From the NCBI GenBank assembly GCA_964414555.1, contig CAYPWW010000028.1:1-28376 (forward strand): a DNA stretch of 28,376 nucleotides, given 5' to 3'. Under the pieces are notes generated by a model. The model did no database searches. It saw nothing but the letters and a program-made list of their open reading frames with translations, and had not been told where the DNA came from. Positions 6,379 to 13,454 of this stretch are shown here, piece by piece. Within the stretch, counting starts at the first letter, position 1; every line of letters begins with the position of its first letter. The DNA is from Litorimonas sp964414555 (lineage in GTDB: Bacteria > Pseudomonadota > Alphaproteobacteria > Caulobacterales > Maricaulaceae). A program made the translations under genes and the position numbers.

Positions 6379-6810
6379 ATATGACGACGGACAGATTGTA
6401 GGCGCTGTAGGTTTTGCCAAGCCCAGAAGTGCATCCGCCTCGGCGGTCGCGGATGGAGCCGAAATGTCGACGGCTCTCAAGCGCTTGATTATCTCCTTCA
6501 AGCTTGCGTCGTTCGCCAGGTCGTCGGCAGGAATGTAGATCATTCCCTTGGACATCGCCCGAGAGCGTGCAGCCTCGTAAGCGTTTCGCGCAGACGTGTC
6601 TCCTCCCGACAGAGATTTCCAGAACGCATCGTCAGCAGCCGCCAGAGCATCGCAACGCGCTCGCGCTACTTCTATCGAACTCGTAGCAAGGGCCGTTCGG
6701 ATGGTCCCACGAGTGTCTAGATCCTTGTAGGCGAGAGGAACGCGCCGGTTGTAGCTCCAGAAGCCATCCCGGCATTTGAGGTATTGGTTCAGCCGTTTCA
6801 AAACAGGCAT
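6307..6810 (-). pseudogene. Truncated tyrosine-type site-specific integrase
   Basis: The ORF from ATG 6808-6810 begins MPVLKRLNQYLKCRDGFWSY, then RRVPLAYKDLDTRGTIRTAL and RARCDALAAADDAFWKSL. This is the N-terminal arm/core-binding region of phage-type tyrosine integrases. The catalytic half with the R-H-R-Y residues is missing. Protein-like similarity fades near 6400, where the sequence meets the TonB-receptor remnant on the other strand, and the last part of the ORF (6307-6400) is just read-through. It points away from the tRNA-Thr 3' end, as expected for an integrase of a tRNA-targeted island. An alternative start at 6846 gives a Cys/Met-rich leader read from a short tandem repeat, so I prefer 6810. 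Confidence 0.7.
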
Positions 6811-6811
6811 A

Positions 6812-6847
6812 ATGTAGCACACGATGTAGCACGCCATGTGGCACACA
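6812..6847. repeat. Three tandem 12-bp repeats upstream of the integrase
   Basis: Units at 6812-6823, 6824-6835 and 6836-6847 each start with ATGT[A/G]GCAC followed by three variable bases. They lie at the integrase start codon. Short direct repeats in this place are typical of integrase arm-type sites or autoregulatory operators; the function here is inference. Confidence 0.55.
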
Positions 6848-6871
6848 AGTCGAGGAAATCAGAGGTTGGAG

Positions 6872-6891
6872 AAGTTTCGCAGAGGAAACTT
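6872..6891. other. Hairpin between the integrase and the tRNA-Thr 3' end
   Basis: AAGTTTC (6872-6878) and GAAACTT (6885-6891) form a perfect 7-bp stem with a six-base loop. It lies 43 bases beyond the tRNA-Thr 3' end in the tRNA's reading direction and could help end its transcription or process it, although no T-run follows. A role in island recombination is also possible. Confidence 0.35.
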
Positions 6892-6933
6892 ATAGTGATT
6901 TCAGTAACTTGACCGGTTCGTGATGCCGGAAAA

Positions 6934-7009
6934 TGGTGCCCCCACACGGACTCGAACCGCGGACCCCCTGATTACAAATCAGGTGCTCTACCAGCTGAGC
7001 TATAGGGGC
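6934..7009 (-). tRNA. tRNA-Thr (anticodon TGT)
   Basis: The minus strand folds as a complete cloverleaf. The 7-bp acceptor stem (GCCCCTA paired with TGGGGGC, one G-U) carries discriminator A and an encoded CCA at 6934-6936. The D arm reads AGCTCAGCTGGTAGAGC. The anticodon stem CCTGA/TCAGG closes the loop TTTGTAA with anticodon TGT, reading ACA (Thr). The T arm contains GGTTCGAGTCC. An integrase remnant lies beyond the 3' end, so this gene is the likely integration target. Confidence 0.95.
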
Positions 7010-7027
7010 ATTTCTGGTGTGGAGCGC

Positions 7028-7055
7028 ACATAACGCTGTGAAAACCATCTTGCAA
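7028..7055 (-). promoter_or_regulatory. Possible promoter of tRNA-Thr
   Basis: Reading the minus strand, TTGCAA (7050-7055) and TTATGT (7028-7033) are separated by 16 bases and lie about 20 bases before the tRNA 5' end. Both boxes are imperfect, but spacing and position fit a sigma-70 promoter. Confidence 0.4.
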
Positions 7056-7132
7056 GTCGAATGATGCAGAGTTCTGCGGAAAATGACGCTTTGTCATCTT
7101 GCAGGGGCGTTCTGCTTAGGTCAGGGCAGGGT

Positions 7133-7903
7133 GTGAACAGCTTTTCCTTCATCCGCGATATGGTGCGATACTGGCGCGCGCCGGTGTTTGTGCGCTCGCG
7201 CGAGCGGCTAAAGCCAGAAGGCGCGCTGGCTCTTATCGGTGTGGTGGGCTTGCTCTTGTTGGCGATGATCCCCCTGAACCTGATCGTGACATCGGTGATG
7301 GCTGTGGCAGGGGCGGACATGCCCGCGATGAGCGAGGAGTTCGAAGAAGAATTCACCTCAGGCCGATTTGTCTATCTCGCCGTGCTGGTCGCGCCTTTGC
7401 TGGAAGAGCTGCTGTTTCGTAGCTGGATGGGCTTTCGTACAGGATTGCTGGTCGTCATGCCTGTGGGGCTTTGCCTGATTAGTGCGCTTTTCATTTTTTC
7501 GAGTCTTGGCGCAGGTGCCGCCGCTGTTGGGCATTGCGCCTTTATGCTCGGCGCGCTGGGGCTGTATCTGTCGCGCTGGTGGAGCTTACGGGGCGAAGAT
7601 CGTGTGTTGGCGGGTATGACGCAGGTGATCTTTCCTTGGGTCTTTTGGGGTGTGATCGTATTATTTGGAATGATCCATATTGGCAATTTCGAAGATGGCA
7701 TACCGGTGTTTCTCTGGCCTTTGGTTGTCGCGCCACAAATGCTGGCCGGGGCTGTCTTGGGGTATGTTCGGATGCGGTTCGGGCTCTTGGTCGCAATTGG
7801 CTTTCATGCGGCCTATAATCTTGTGATCGTGATTATCACGACCTTGCTGATGATCGGGGCATCTGATGCCGCTGTTAGTGGGCTCGTCTGGCTTGCACTT
7901 TAG
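7133..7903 (+). CDS. CPBP-family intramembrane metalloprotease
   Basis: This multi-pass membrane protein (about 256 residues from GTG 7133) carries the CPBP (Abi/Rce1-like) motifs: EELLFR (E91, E92, R96), a Phe-x3-His in LFGMIHIG (H182), and His-x3-Asn in GFHAAYN (H225, N229). The family consists of glutamic-acid/metal-dependent intramembrane proteases acting on prenylated or signal-peptide-like substrates; the bacterial substrate here is unknown. Start choice is uncertain: ATG 7061 would add 24 residues unlike the family and covers a dyad (ATGAC-5-GTCAT, 7083-7097) that looks non-coding. GTG 7133 gives a family-like N-terminus ahead of RDMVRYWRAPVF. It ends 24 bp before metG on the same strand. 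Confidence 0.85.
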   Translation: MNSFSFIRDMVRYWRAPVFVRSRERLKPEGALALIGVVGLLLLAMIPLNLIVTSVMAVAGADMPAMSEEFEEEFTSGRFVYLAVLVAPLLEELLFRSWMGFRTGLLVVMPVGLCLISALFIFSSLGAGAAAVGHCAFMLGALGLYLSRWWSLRGEDRVLAGMTQVIFPWVFWGVIVLFGMIHIGNFEDGIPVFLWPLVVAPQMLAGAVLGYVRMRFGLLVAIGFHAAYNLVIVIITTLLMIGASDAAVSGLVWLAL

Positions 7904-7927
7904 GGGTGTCCCGCTAAGACGCGTCGC

Positions 7928-9646
7928 ATGTCACGTATCCTGATCACCTCTGCGCTGCCTTATATCAATGGCGTCAAACATCTCGGCAATTTGGCGGGCT
8001 CTATGCTGCCGGCAGATGTCTATGCGCGCGCGATGCGCCTGCTGGGGCACGAGGTCCTGTATATCTGCGCGACAGATGAGCATGGCACGCCGGCAGAGCT
8101 GGCCGCAGCGGAAGCCGGGCAAAGCGTGCAGGATTATTGCGACGCCATGCACACGGCACAGGCCGAGGCGGGCGCGAGCTTTGATCTGTCCTATGATTAC
8201 TTCGGGCGGTCATCGTCTGAGAGCACGCGGGAGCTGACGCAGGCATTTGCGCTGGCCTTGGAAGCCAATGGATTTTTGGAAGAGCGAGTCTCGCAACAGG
8301 TCTATTCTGTTGCCGACGGGCGCTACCTGCCGGATCGTTATGTTGAGGGGACCTGCCCGAATTGTGCGTTTGAAGCGGCGCGTGGCGATCAGTGCGATAA
8401 TTGCGGTAAGCTGTTGGACCCTGTCGATCTGATCAATCCGTATAGCGCCGTTTCAGGATCCCATGATGTTGAAATCCGCGACACGAACCACCTCTATCTG
8501 AAACAATCCGCGATGAGCGGGCGGCTTCGCGATTGGGTCGATGCGAGCACGGGCTGGCCGCCCCTCGCGACCTCCATTGCGATGAAATGGCTAGACGAAG
8601 GATTGCGTGACCGCGCGATCACGCGCGATCTGGATTGGGGTATTCCGGTTGTGGATGCAGACGGAAATATGCGCGACGGGTTTGACGGCAAAGTCTTCTA
8701 CGTCTGGTTCGATGCGCCGATTGCCTATATCGGCGCGACACAGGATTGGGCCGCGGCAAGCGGGGGTGACTGGCAAAGTTGGTGGCGCACGGATGCTGGT
8801 GCAGATGACGTCCGCTATGTTCAATTCATGGGCAAAGACAATGTCGCCTTTCACACGCTGTCCTTCCCGACAACGATCATGGGCAGTGACCAGCCTTGGA
8901 AACTCGTGGATCAGCTCAAGGCGTTCAACTGGGTGACATGGTACGGCGGCAAGTTCTCGACCTCCAGCAAGCGCGGGGTCTTCATGGACCAAGCGATTGA
9001 TCTTGCCCCATCGGACTATTGGCGCTGGCACTTGATGGCGAATGCGCCCGAGAGCTCGGATGCGGCATTTACATGGGAAGAATTCCAAGCGAGCGTCAAT
9101 TCTGACCTCGCCAATGTGCTAGGGAATTTCGTCAACCGGATTACGAAATACTGCGTCGGCAAGTTTGACGGGAAAGTCCCGGAGGGTGGAACGGCTGGTG
9201 AGGCAGAGCAGTGGATCGAGGCAGAACTCTCCGCGCGCCTCCCGCAACTCATTCAATATTATGAGGCCCGCGAATTCCGTAAGGCCATGGCCGAAACACG
9301 CGCGATCTGGGCGGCGGGGAATGAATATCTGACCCAAGCCGCGCCTTGGACGCACTACAAGACGGATGTTGATCAAGCTGCGATTGGTGTACGAACAGGG
9401 TTGAACCTCGTCGCGCTGTTCGGGATTTTGGCGCAGCCGATTATCCCGGATGCCGCGGCGAAAATTCTCGACGCGATGAACATCCCAGGGGATCGACGCA
9501 GCTGGAATTTTGGTGAAGTGCCTGCGCTTCTCGACGCTTTGCCCGTTGGGCTGGAAATTAGCGCCCCTCCCGTTTTGTTTGCGAAGATCGAGGATGATCA
9601 ACTCGCAGAGTGGTCGGCTCGCTTCGGTGGCGCGCCTGACGTATGA
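7928..9646 (+). CDS. metG: Methionyl-tRNA synthetase
   Basis: This 572-residue class I synthetase charges tRNA-Met. The N-terminal MSRILITSALPYINGVKHLG carries the HIGH-type signature as HLGN (18-21). A zinc knuckle is visible with C143, C146, C156 and C159. The KMSKS-type loop reads KFSTS (342-346), as in many alphaproteobacterial MetRS. The anticodon-binding alpha-helical domain occupies about 400-540. There is no C-terminal EMAP/tRNA-binding domain, which fits the length. The stop overlaps the start of the next gene by four bases (ATGA), so metG and the first DUF805 gene are co-transcribed. Confidence 0.97.
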   Translation: MSRILITSALPYINGVKHLGNLAGSMLPADVYARAMRLLGHEVLYICATDEHGTPAELAAAEAGQSVQDYCDAMHTAQAEAGASFDLSYDYFGRSSSESTRELTQAFALALEANGFLEERVSQQVYSVADGRYLPDRYVEGTCPNCAFEAARGDQCDNCGKLLDPVDLINPYSAVSGSHDVEIRDTNHLYLKQSAMSGRLRDWVDASTGWPPLATSIAMKWLDEGLRDRAITRDLDWGIPVVDADGNMRDGFDGKVFYVWFDAPIAYIGATQDWAAASGGDWQSWWRTDAGADDVRYVQFMGKDNVAFHTLSFPTTIMGSDQPWKLVDQLKAFNWVTWYGGKFSTSSKRGVFMDQAIDLAPSDYWRWHLMANAPESSDAAFTWEEFQASVNSDLANVLGNFVNRITKYCVGKFDGKVPEGGTAGEAEQWIEAELSARLPQLIQYYEAREFRKAMAETRAIWAAGNEYLTQAAPWTHYKTDVDQAAIGVRTGLNLVALFGILAQPIIPDAAAKILDAMNIPGDRRSWNFGEVPALLDALPVGLEISAPPVLFAKIEDDQLAEWSARFGGAPDV

Positions 9647-10146
9647 TGCAATCGCCGGGTCGTTCTATTTCGAACGTCTTTCGGCGTGCGTTTCAATTCA
9701 ACGGACGTTCCCAACGATCTGAATATTGGTGGTGGGCGCTTTTTGTCATCTTAGTGAACTTAGCTGTCGGTCTCTTAGAGACCTTGATCGACATGCCATA
9801 TTTTCTCGGGATGAGCCTCTTGAGCCTTATCATCTATGCGATCTACTTTGTGCCAGACCTGACAGTTGGGTGGCGACGCCTGCAGGATACCAGCCGCCCC
9901 GGCTGGATTTACGGCATCTACGTGGCGACCACGACGATCATGAGCATTATTCCAAACACGCTTATCTTCACATTCATGGGGCGTGCAGATGGCGTGTTTA
10001 ACGCAAATTCCATTTTGGTCTTCACCGGGATTTATCTTATCCTCTTTGCTCTGCTGATCGTGTTACTCGCTCTGCCCAGTCAGAAAGGCGATAACCGCTT
10101 TGGTCCGCATCCTTATGAGGATCAGAGCGCGAGCGTGTTTGATTGA
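9643..10146 (+). CDS. DUF805 membrane protein (copy 1)
   Basis: This 167-residue integral membrane protein has about four hydrophobic segments and the DUF805 hallmarks: FQFNGRSQRSEYWWW near the N-terminus, GWRRLQDTSRPGW between helices, and GDNRFGPHP near the C-terminus. Family function is unknown; it occurs widely as inner-membrane proteins. Its ATG overlaps the metG stop (ATGA). A second ATG directly follows the first, so the exact start may differ by one residue. It is the first of three adjacent paralogues. Confidence 0.88.
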   Translation: MMQSPGRSISNVFRRAFQFNGRSQRSEYWWWALFVILVNLAVGLLETLIDMPYFLGMSLLSLIIYAIYFVPDLTVGWRRLQDTSRPGWIYGIYVATTTIMSIIPNTLIFTFMGRADGVFNANSILVFTGIYLILFALLIVLLALPSQKGDNRFGPHPYEDQSASVFD

Positions 10147-10235
10147 GGCGCATTAGAAAAGAGACTAACTTTTAAGATAGACCGTGTAATTTTTAGACAA
10201 ACTAACGCAATACGAGTCCGAGAGAGAGACCCACT

Positions 10236-10751
10236 ATGAACATGATCGAAGCCGTCCAATCCTGTTTTCGCCAATATTTTGGCTTTGGCGGCCGCGCGCG
10301 TCGATCTGAGTTTTGGTATTGGACGCTTTTCACCATCCTCGCTGGGATCGTTTTAGGTGTTATCGATGGCATGCTATTTGGGTGGGAAGACGAAGATGCT
10401 GGACCGATCAGCGGGCTGTTTTCCCTCGCGACACTAATTCCGGGTTTGGCCGTTGGCTGGCGTCGCTTGCATGACACAGGACGGTCGGGCTGGTGGATCG
10501 GTGGGTTTTATCTGGCTCTGCTTGTCTTTGGTATTCTGGCGGGTGTTATGGCTTTGTCTGGAATGGACGGCGGCACGACGTCCAATGAAGGCATGTTGGC
10601 ATCCCTCGGCTTTCTTGTGATTATCGGCGTCTTGGCGGCTTTGGGCTATGCGATCACGTTGATCGTGTTCTTCTGTCAGCCGAGTAAGCCCGGGGATAAT
10701 CGCTACGGCCCCAATCCGATTGATGGCGGCATGGCAGACGTCTTCGCTTGA
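10236..10751 (+). CDS. DUF805 membrane protein (copy 2)
   Basis: This 171-residue membrane protein has the same signature as its neighbour: FGFGGRARRSEFWYW, GWRRLHDTGRSGWW, and PGDNRYGPNP near the C-terminus. It is the copy closest to the family consensus. An 89-bp gap separates it from copy 1, ending in a GAGAGAGA run that may include the ribosome binding site. Its stop overlaps the next start by one base (TGATG). Function unknown. Confidence 0.88.
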   Translation: MNMIEAVQSCFRQYFGFGGRARRSEFWYWTLFTILAGIVLGVIDGMLFGWEDEDAGPISGLFSLATLIPGLAVGWRRLHDTGRSGWWIGGFYLALLVFGILAGVMALSGMDGGTTSNEGMLASLGFLVIIGVLAALGYAITLIVFFCQPSKPGDNRYGPNPIDGGMADVFA

Positions 10752-11224
10752 TGGTGGATTTCGGCACAGCTGTCCGCCGCTATTACGGTCAATATACTGT
10801 CGCCGATGGTCGCGCGACCCGTGCGGAATTTTGGTGGGTGCAGCTGTTTAAGATCATTGTCGTCGGTGTGCTGGCGACGCTTGTCTATATGGCCGACGGC
10901 GGACCGGAATTATCCCAAGCCATCGGTGAAGCTTTTCGCGGAGAAGATGAAGCCCTGTTGAATTTCCAAGGCCTTAGCGCCAGTGGCAATTTTGCCATCC
11001 TATTTGGTTTCGTATTCGCACTGGGTAGCTTGCTGCCAGATATCATGCTGAACATCCGGCGGTTCCATGATTTGGGTCAGACAGGCTGGCTAGTCCTTGG
11101 CTTTTTCCTCGCAGGTATGATCCCTGTGGTGGGAACAGTATCCGGCCTTGCGAACCTTTTGTGGTTCACCCAGCCCGGGACACGAGGACCGAATGACTAT
11201 GGGCCAGACCCGTTTGGGGCTTAA
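10751..11224 (+). CDS. DUF805 membrane protein (copy 3)
   Basis: This 157-residue membrane protein keeps the DUF805 pattern in a more divergent form: VADGRATRAEFWW, IRRFHDLGQTGWL and GPNDYGPDP. The RSE core is RAE here. ATG 10751 overlaps the stop of copy 2 by one base, so the two are coupled; TTG 10748 is a less likely start. Its TAA stop shares the palindrome TTAA (11221-11224) with the stop of the convergent TspO-like gene. Confidence 0.85.
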   Translation: MVDFGTAVRRYYGQYTVADGRATRAEFWWVQLFKIIVVGVLATLVYMADGGPELSQAIGEAFRGEDEALLNFQGLSASGNFAILFGFVFALGSLLPDIMLNIRRFHDLGQTGWLVLGFFLAGMIPVVGTVSGLANLLWFTQPGTRGPNDYGPDPFGA

Positions 11225-12024
11225 TCAGGCCATACGGCTCGGCTCGCCCGTGGCTGCCAGAGAGTCGCCAAAATAACGGTCAAAATTCCAAGTATCGCGA
11301 ACCAGCCAATGGCTGGCTCAGTGCCTTCGACGAGCAGGCGTTTGGCCGCGAGAAAGGCGAGACCCCAGACAATTGGAAACGCATAGAGGCGGCTTTGCGC
11401 GCCGCGTTGCAAAACGCAAACGACCCAGCCTAAGCCAATCGCTAGAACGGAGATGGATGTTCCAACGAGGCTCCAGCCCAGCGGTTCAACCATGTTCCAA
11501 GCAACGGCATTAGTCCCGACAAAAACGGCGAGCGAACACCAGCCTGCAATCAGGGCGATCGGTGTCAGAACGATCCATTTTTCTACCCTACTTAGCGCTT
11601 CTCGCCGTCGCCAGACTTTCACCATCGCGATGACGAGCGCCAACATCGCGGGAAGAAAGATTAGCGTCCCAGTGATCTCTACAATCCGGTCATCCAGCAG
11701 GGATGTCGCGACACCCCAAAGGTTGATCAAAATAAAGCCAATCGCCGTCCACCAACCGATCGCGCGGTAGACGCTCCGCCCACGATTACGGGGCAGGGCT
11801 TGCACGACCGCATAGGCTGCACATCCGACGAAAATGGGAAACCAAATCGAAAATGCCGGCCCCAATGGCACCAGCGGATTATAGGTCAACTCAGACAATC
11901 CAGATGGATCGCGTGCGCCCGCCACGAAAAAGCCAAGCGAGGAGCTGAGCCACATAATCGGGGCGAAAATCAGGTTTAGGCTCTGGCGTAGATAGTCGCG
12001 GGGAGTTGTGCGGATGTCGTTCAT
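11221..12024 (-). CDS. TspO/MBR-like tryptophan-rich membrane protein
   Basis: This 267-residue inner-membrane protein has seven or more hydrophobic segments and several Trp residues. The segment PLGPAFSIWFPIFVGCAAYA resembles the AFSIWGPIY-type signature of TspO/MBR-related proteins, which bind porphyrins or other lipophilic ligands. It is longer than classic TspO (about 160 residues), so it belongs to the extended TspO-like group. I chose ATG 12022-12024; the longer frame to 12120 overlaps the upstream region of hpf and adds an unlikely basic leader. Ligand and role unknown. Confidence 0.65.
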   Translation of the reverse strand: MNDIRTTPRDYLRQSLNLIFAPIMWLSSSLGFFVAGARDPSGLSELTYNPLVPLGPAFSIWFPIFVGCAAYAVVQALPRNRGRSVYRAIGWWTAIGFILINLWGVATSLLDDRIVEITGTLIFLPAMLALVIAMVKVWRRREALSRVEKWIVLTPIALIAGWCSLAVFVGTNAVAWNMVEPLGWSLVGTSISVLAIGLGWVVCVLQRGAQSRLYAFPIVWGLAFLAAKRLLVEGTEPAIGWFAILGILTVILATLWQPRASRAVWPD

Positions 12025-12143
12025 GAACTTAACTACGTCTAAAGCGTGGGGTGGTGGCAAACGATCTTTAACGAATATCACTCTACAGGCGGGCGCGCGT
12101 GTGGTATGGGGTGTGTTCAAACTTCTCCATCGAAAGGTTGCTC

Positions 12144-12719
12144 ATGCAAATCCAAATCGCTTCCAAAGGCATAGATGTTTCTCAGGCGCTCCGCGAGCGG
12201 ATCACAGACAGGTTGGAAGAGATGATGGACAAATATATCCACCGCGAGGGTGACGCGCAGGTCAGCGTGTCTCGCGAGGGATCAGGTTTCCGGACGATTT
12301 GCTCGGTGCATTTGCCCTCAGGCGCCTCCATGGAGGCCACGGGCCAAGCCCAAGAAGCCTATCCGGCGTCAGACGAAGCCTTGGAGCATATGGAAAAGCG
12401 TTTGCGCCGCTATAAACGCCGCCTCAAAGACCATAGCCAAAAAGCCAAGGCTAAAGAGGCCTCGCTCTATGTCGTGCAAAGTCCTGTAGATGCGACAATG
12501 GACCCCGATGATGACAGCCAAGACGGAAACGTCTCTGACGAACCCATGGTCATCGCTGAGAGTGTGAGTGAGATCCGAACTCTCACACCGGGTATGGCCG
12601 CGCTAGAGTTGGGATTGGCCGATTCGGGCGTTGTGGTCTTTCACAACGCGAAACACGGCGGGCTAAACGTCGTTTTCAAGCGGGCCGACGGGCATATTGG
12701 CTGGGTTGATCCCCGATAA
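12144..12719 (+). CDS. hpf: Ribosome hibernation promoting factor, long form
   Basis: This 191-residue protein has the N-terminal HPF/YfiA domain (MQIQIASKGIDVSQALRERI, then a Lys/Arg-rich helix around KRLRRYKRRLKDH) joined by an acidic linker to the C-terminal dimerisation domain (SEIRTLTPGMAALELGLADS, ending DGHIGWVDPR). The long form dimerises 70S ribosomes into inactive 100S particles in stationary phase. ATG 12144 is preceded by AAAGG. ptsN lies downstream, an arrangement common in alphaproteobacteria; rpoN, often upstream, is absent here. Confidence 0.94.
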   Translation: MQIQIASKGIDVSQALRERITDRLEEMMDKYIHREGDAQVSVSREGSGFRTICSVHLPSGASMEATGQAQEAYPASDEALEHMEKRLRRYKRRLKDHSQKAKAKEASLYVVQSPVDATMDPDDDSQDGNVSDEPMVIAESVSEIRTLTPGMAALELGLADSGVVVFHNAKHGGLNVVFKRADGHIGWVDPR

Positions 12720-12905
12720 AACTCTGCTTTTCCGTGTTTTTAGCCCGCCTGAGCCACGTCTTCTAGGAATTAGAGCCTGATGACTTCGTTTGACCCGAGA
12801 GCGCGCTAGGGGTAATGGCACGCGAAATTTGAATTGGGGCGAGACGCGCTTCCCCCTTACAGCGCGCCTCGGTCGGGACCCGTATCCATCTCGTGGGAAA
12901 CCATC

Positions 12906-13373
12906 ATGACCAGTCTTTTCACGCCTGAGAGCGTTACAGCCGATCTGTCGGTTGCTAGCCAAAAACAGTTATTTCAAGATATGGCCAAGCAGCTGATCGA
13001 AGCGCATGGCCTAACGGGTATTGCTTGCCGTGACGTTGTAGCAGCAGCCGTTGAGCGTGAGCGCTTAGGTTCCACAGGCGTCGGAAATGGTGTTGCGTTG
13101 CCGCATGCGCGTATTGATGGGTTGGACCGCGTTGTCGCCGGTTTCGCCCGTTTAGAAACGCCGCTGGATTTCGACGCTGTAGATGAGAGACCCGTCGATC
13201 TTGTGGTCTTCCTCTTGGCGCCTGCCGATGCGGCTGGTGCCCATTTACGCGCATTGGCGCGTGTTTCGCGCCAGCTCCGCCGAGAAGAGAACCGCGCGCG
13301 CTTGCGAGCTGCGCCAGATGGTCAGAGCCTTTACACGATTATCGCGGATGAGCCTCAGGCGACCGCGGCCTAA
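12906..13373 (+). CDS. ptsN: PTS IIA-like nitrogen-regulatory protein
   Basis: This 155-residue cytoplasmic EIIA-Ntr receives phosphate from NPr and signals nitrogen and potassium state. The phosphorylated His is H67 in NGVALPHARI. The RLGSTGVG segment just before it and the QLRREENRARLRAA helix near the end are typical. ATG 12906 fits the family's N-terminus; the earlier in-frame ATG at 12834 would add an unlikely 24-residue leader. It follows hpf after 186 bp in which I see no gene. Confidence 0.93.
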   Translation: MTSLFTPESVTADLSVASQKQLFQDMAKQLIEAHGLTGIACRDVVAAAVERERLGSTGVGNGVALPHARIDGLDRVVAGFARLETPLDFDAVDERPVDLVVFLLAPADAAGAHLRALARVSRQLRREENRARLRAAPDGQSLYTIIADEPQATAA

Positions 13374-13454
13374 TCCCGTGTTTTGCGGCGCTTGTTTGCG
13401 CCAGCTACGCCTGTCATAGTCTCGTCATTGCCCTTGGCGCTTTGAGAGGACGCG

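Larger units (their letters stand above)
1..6933. mobile_element. Degenerate genomic island at tRNA-Thr (window holds one end)
   Basis: Everything left of the tRNA-Thr gene looks acquired or decayed. It has an IS3-family element, a frameshifted membrane-protein remnant, a TonB-receptor remnant, a truncated tyrosine integrase lying directly beside the tRNA 3' end and pointing away from it, and an intact quorum-sensing cassette. Integrase next to a tRNA 3' end is the classic layout of a tRNA-integrated island. The other boundary is not in the window: I found no second copy of the tRNA 3' end, so the left limit is simply the window edge. The island interpretation is inference; the individual pieces are seen in the sequence. 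Confidence 0.4.

Noticed and set aside
6307..6400. Tail of the integrase ORF
   Set aside because: It is the antisense of the TonB-receptor remnant, not integrase sequence.
8591..9088. Minus-strand 165-residue ORF inside metG
   Set aside because: It is a shadow frame of the synthetase with no independent support.
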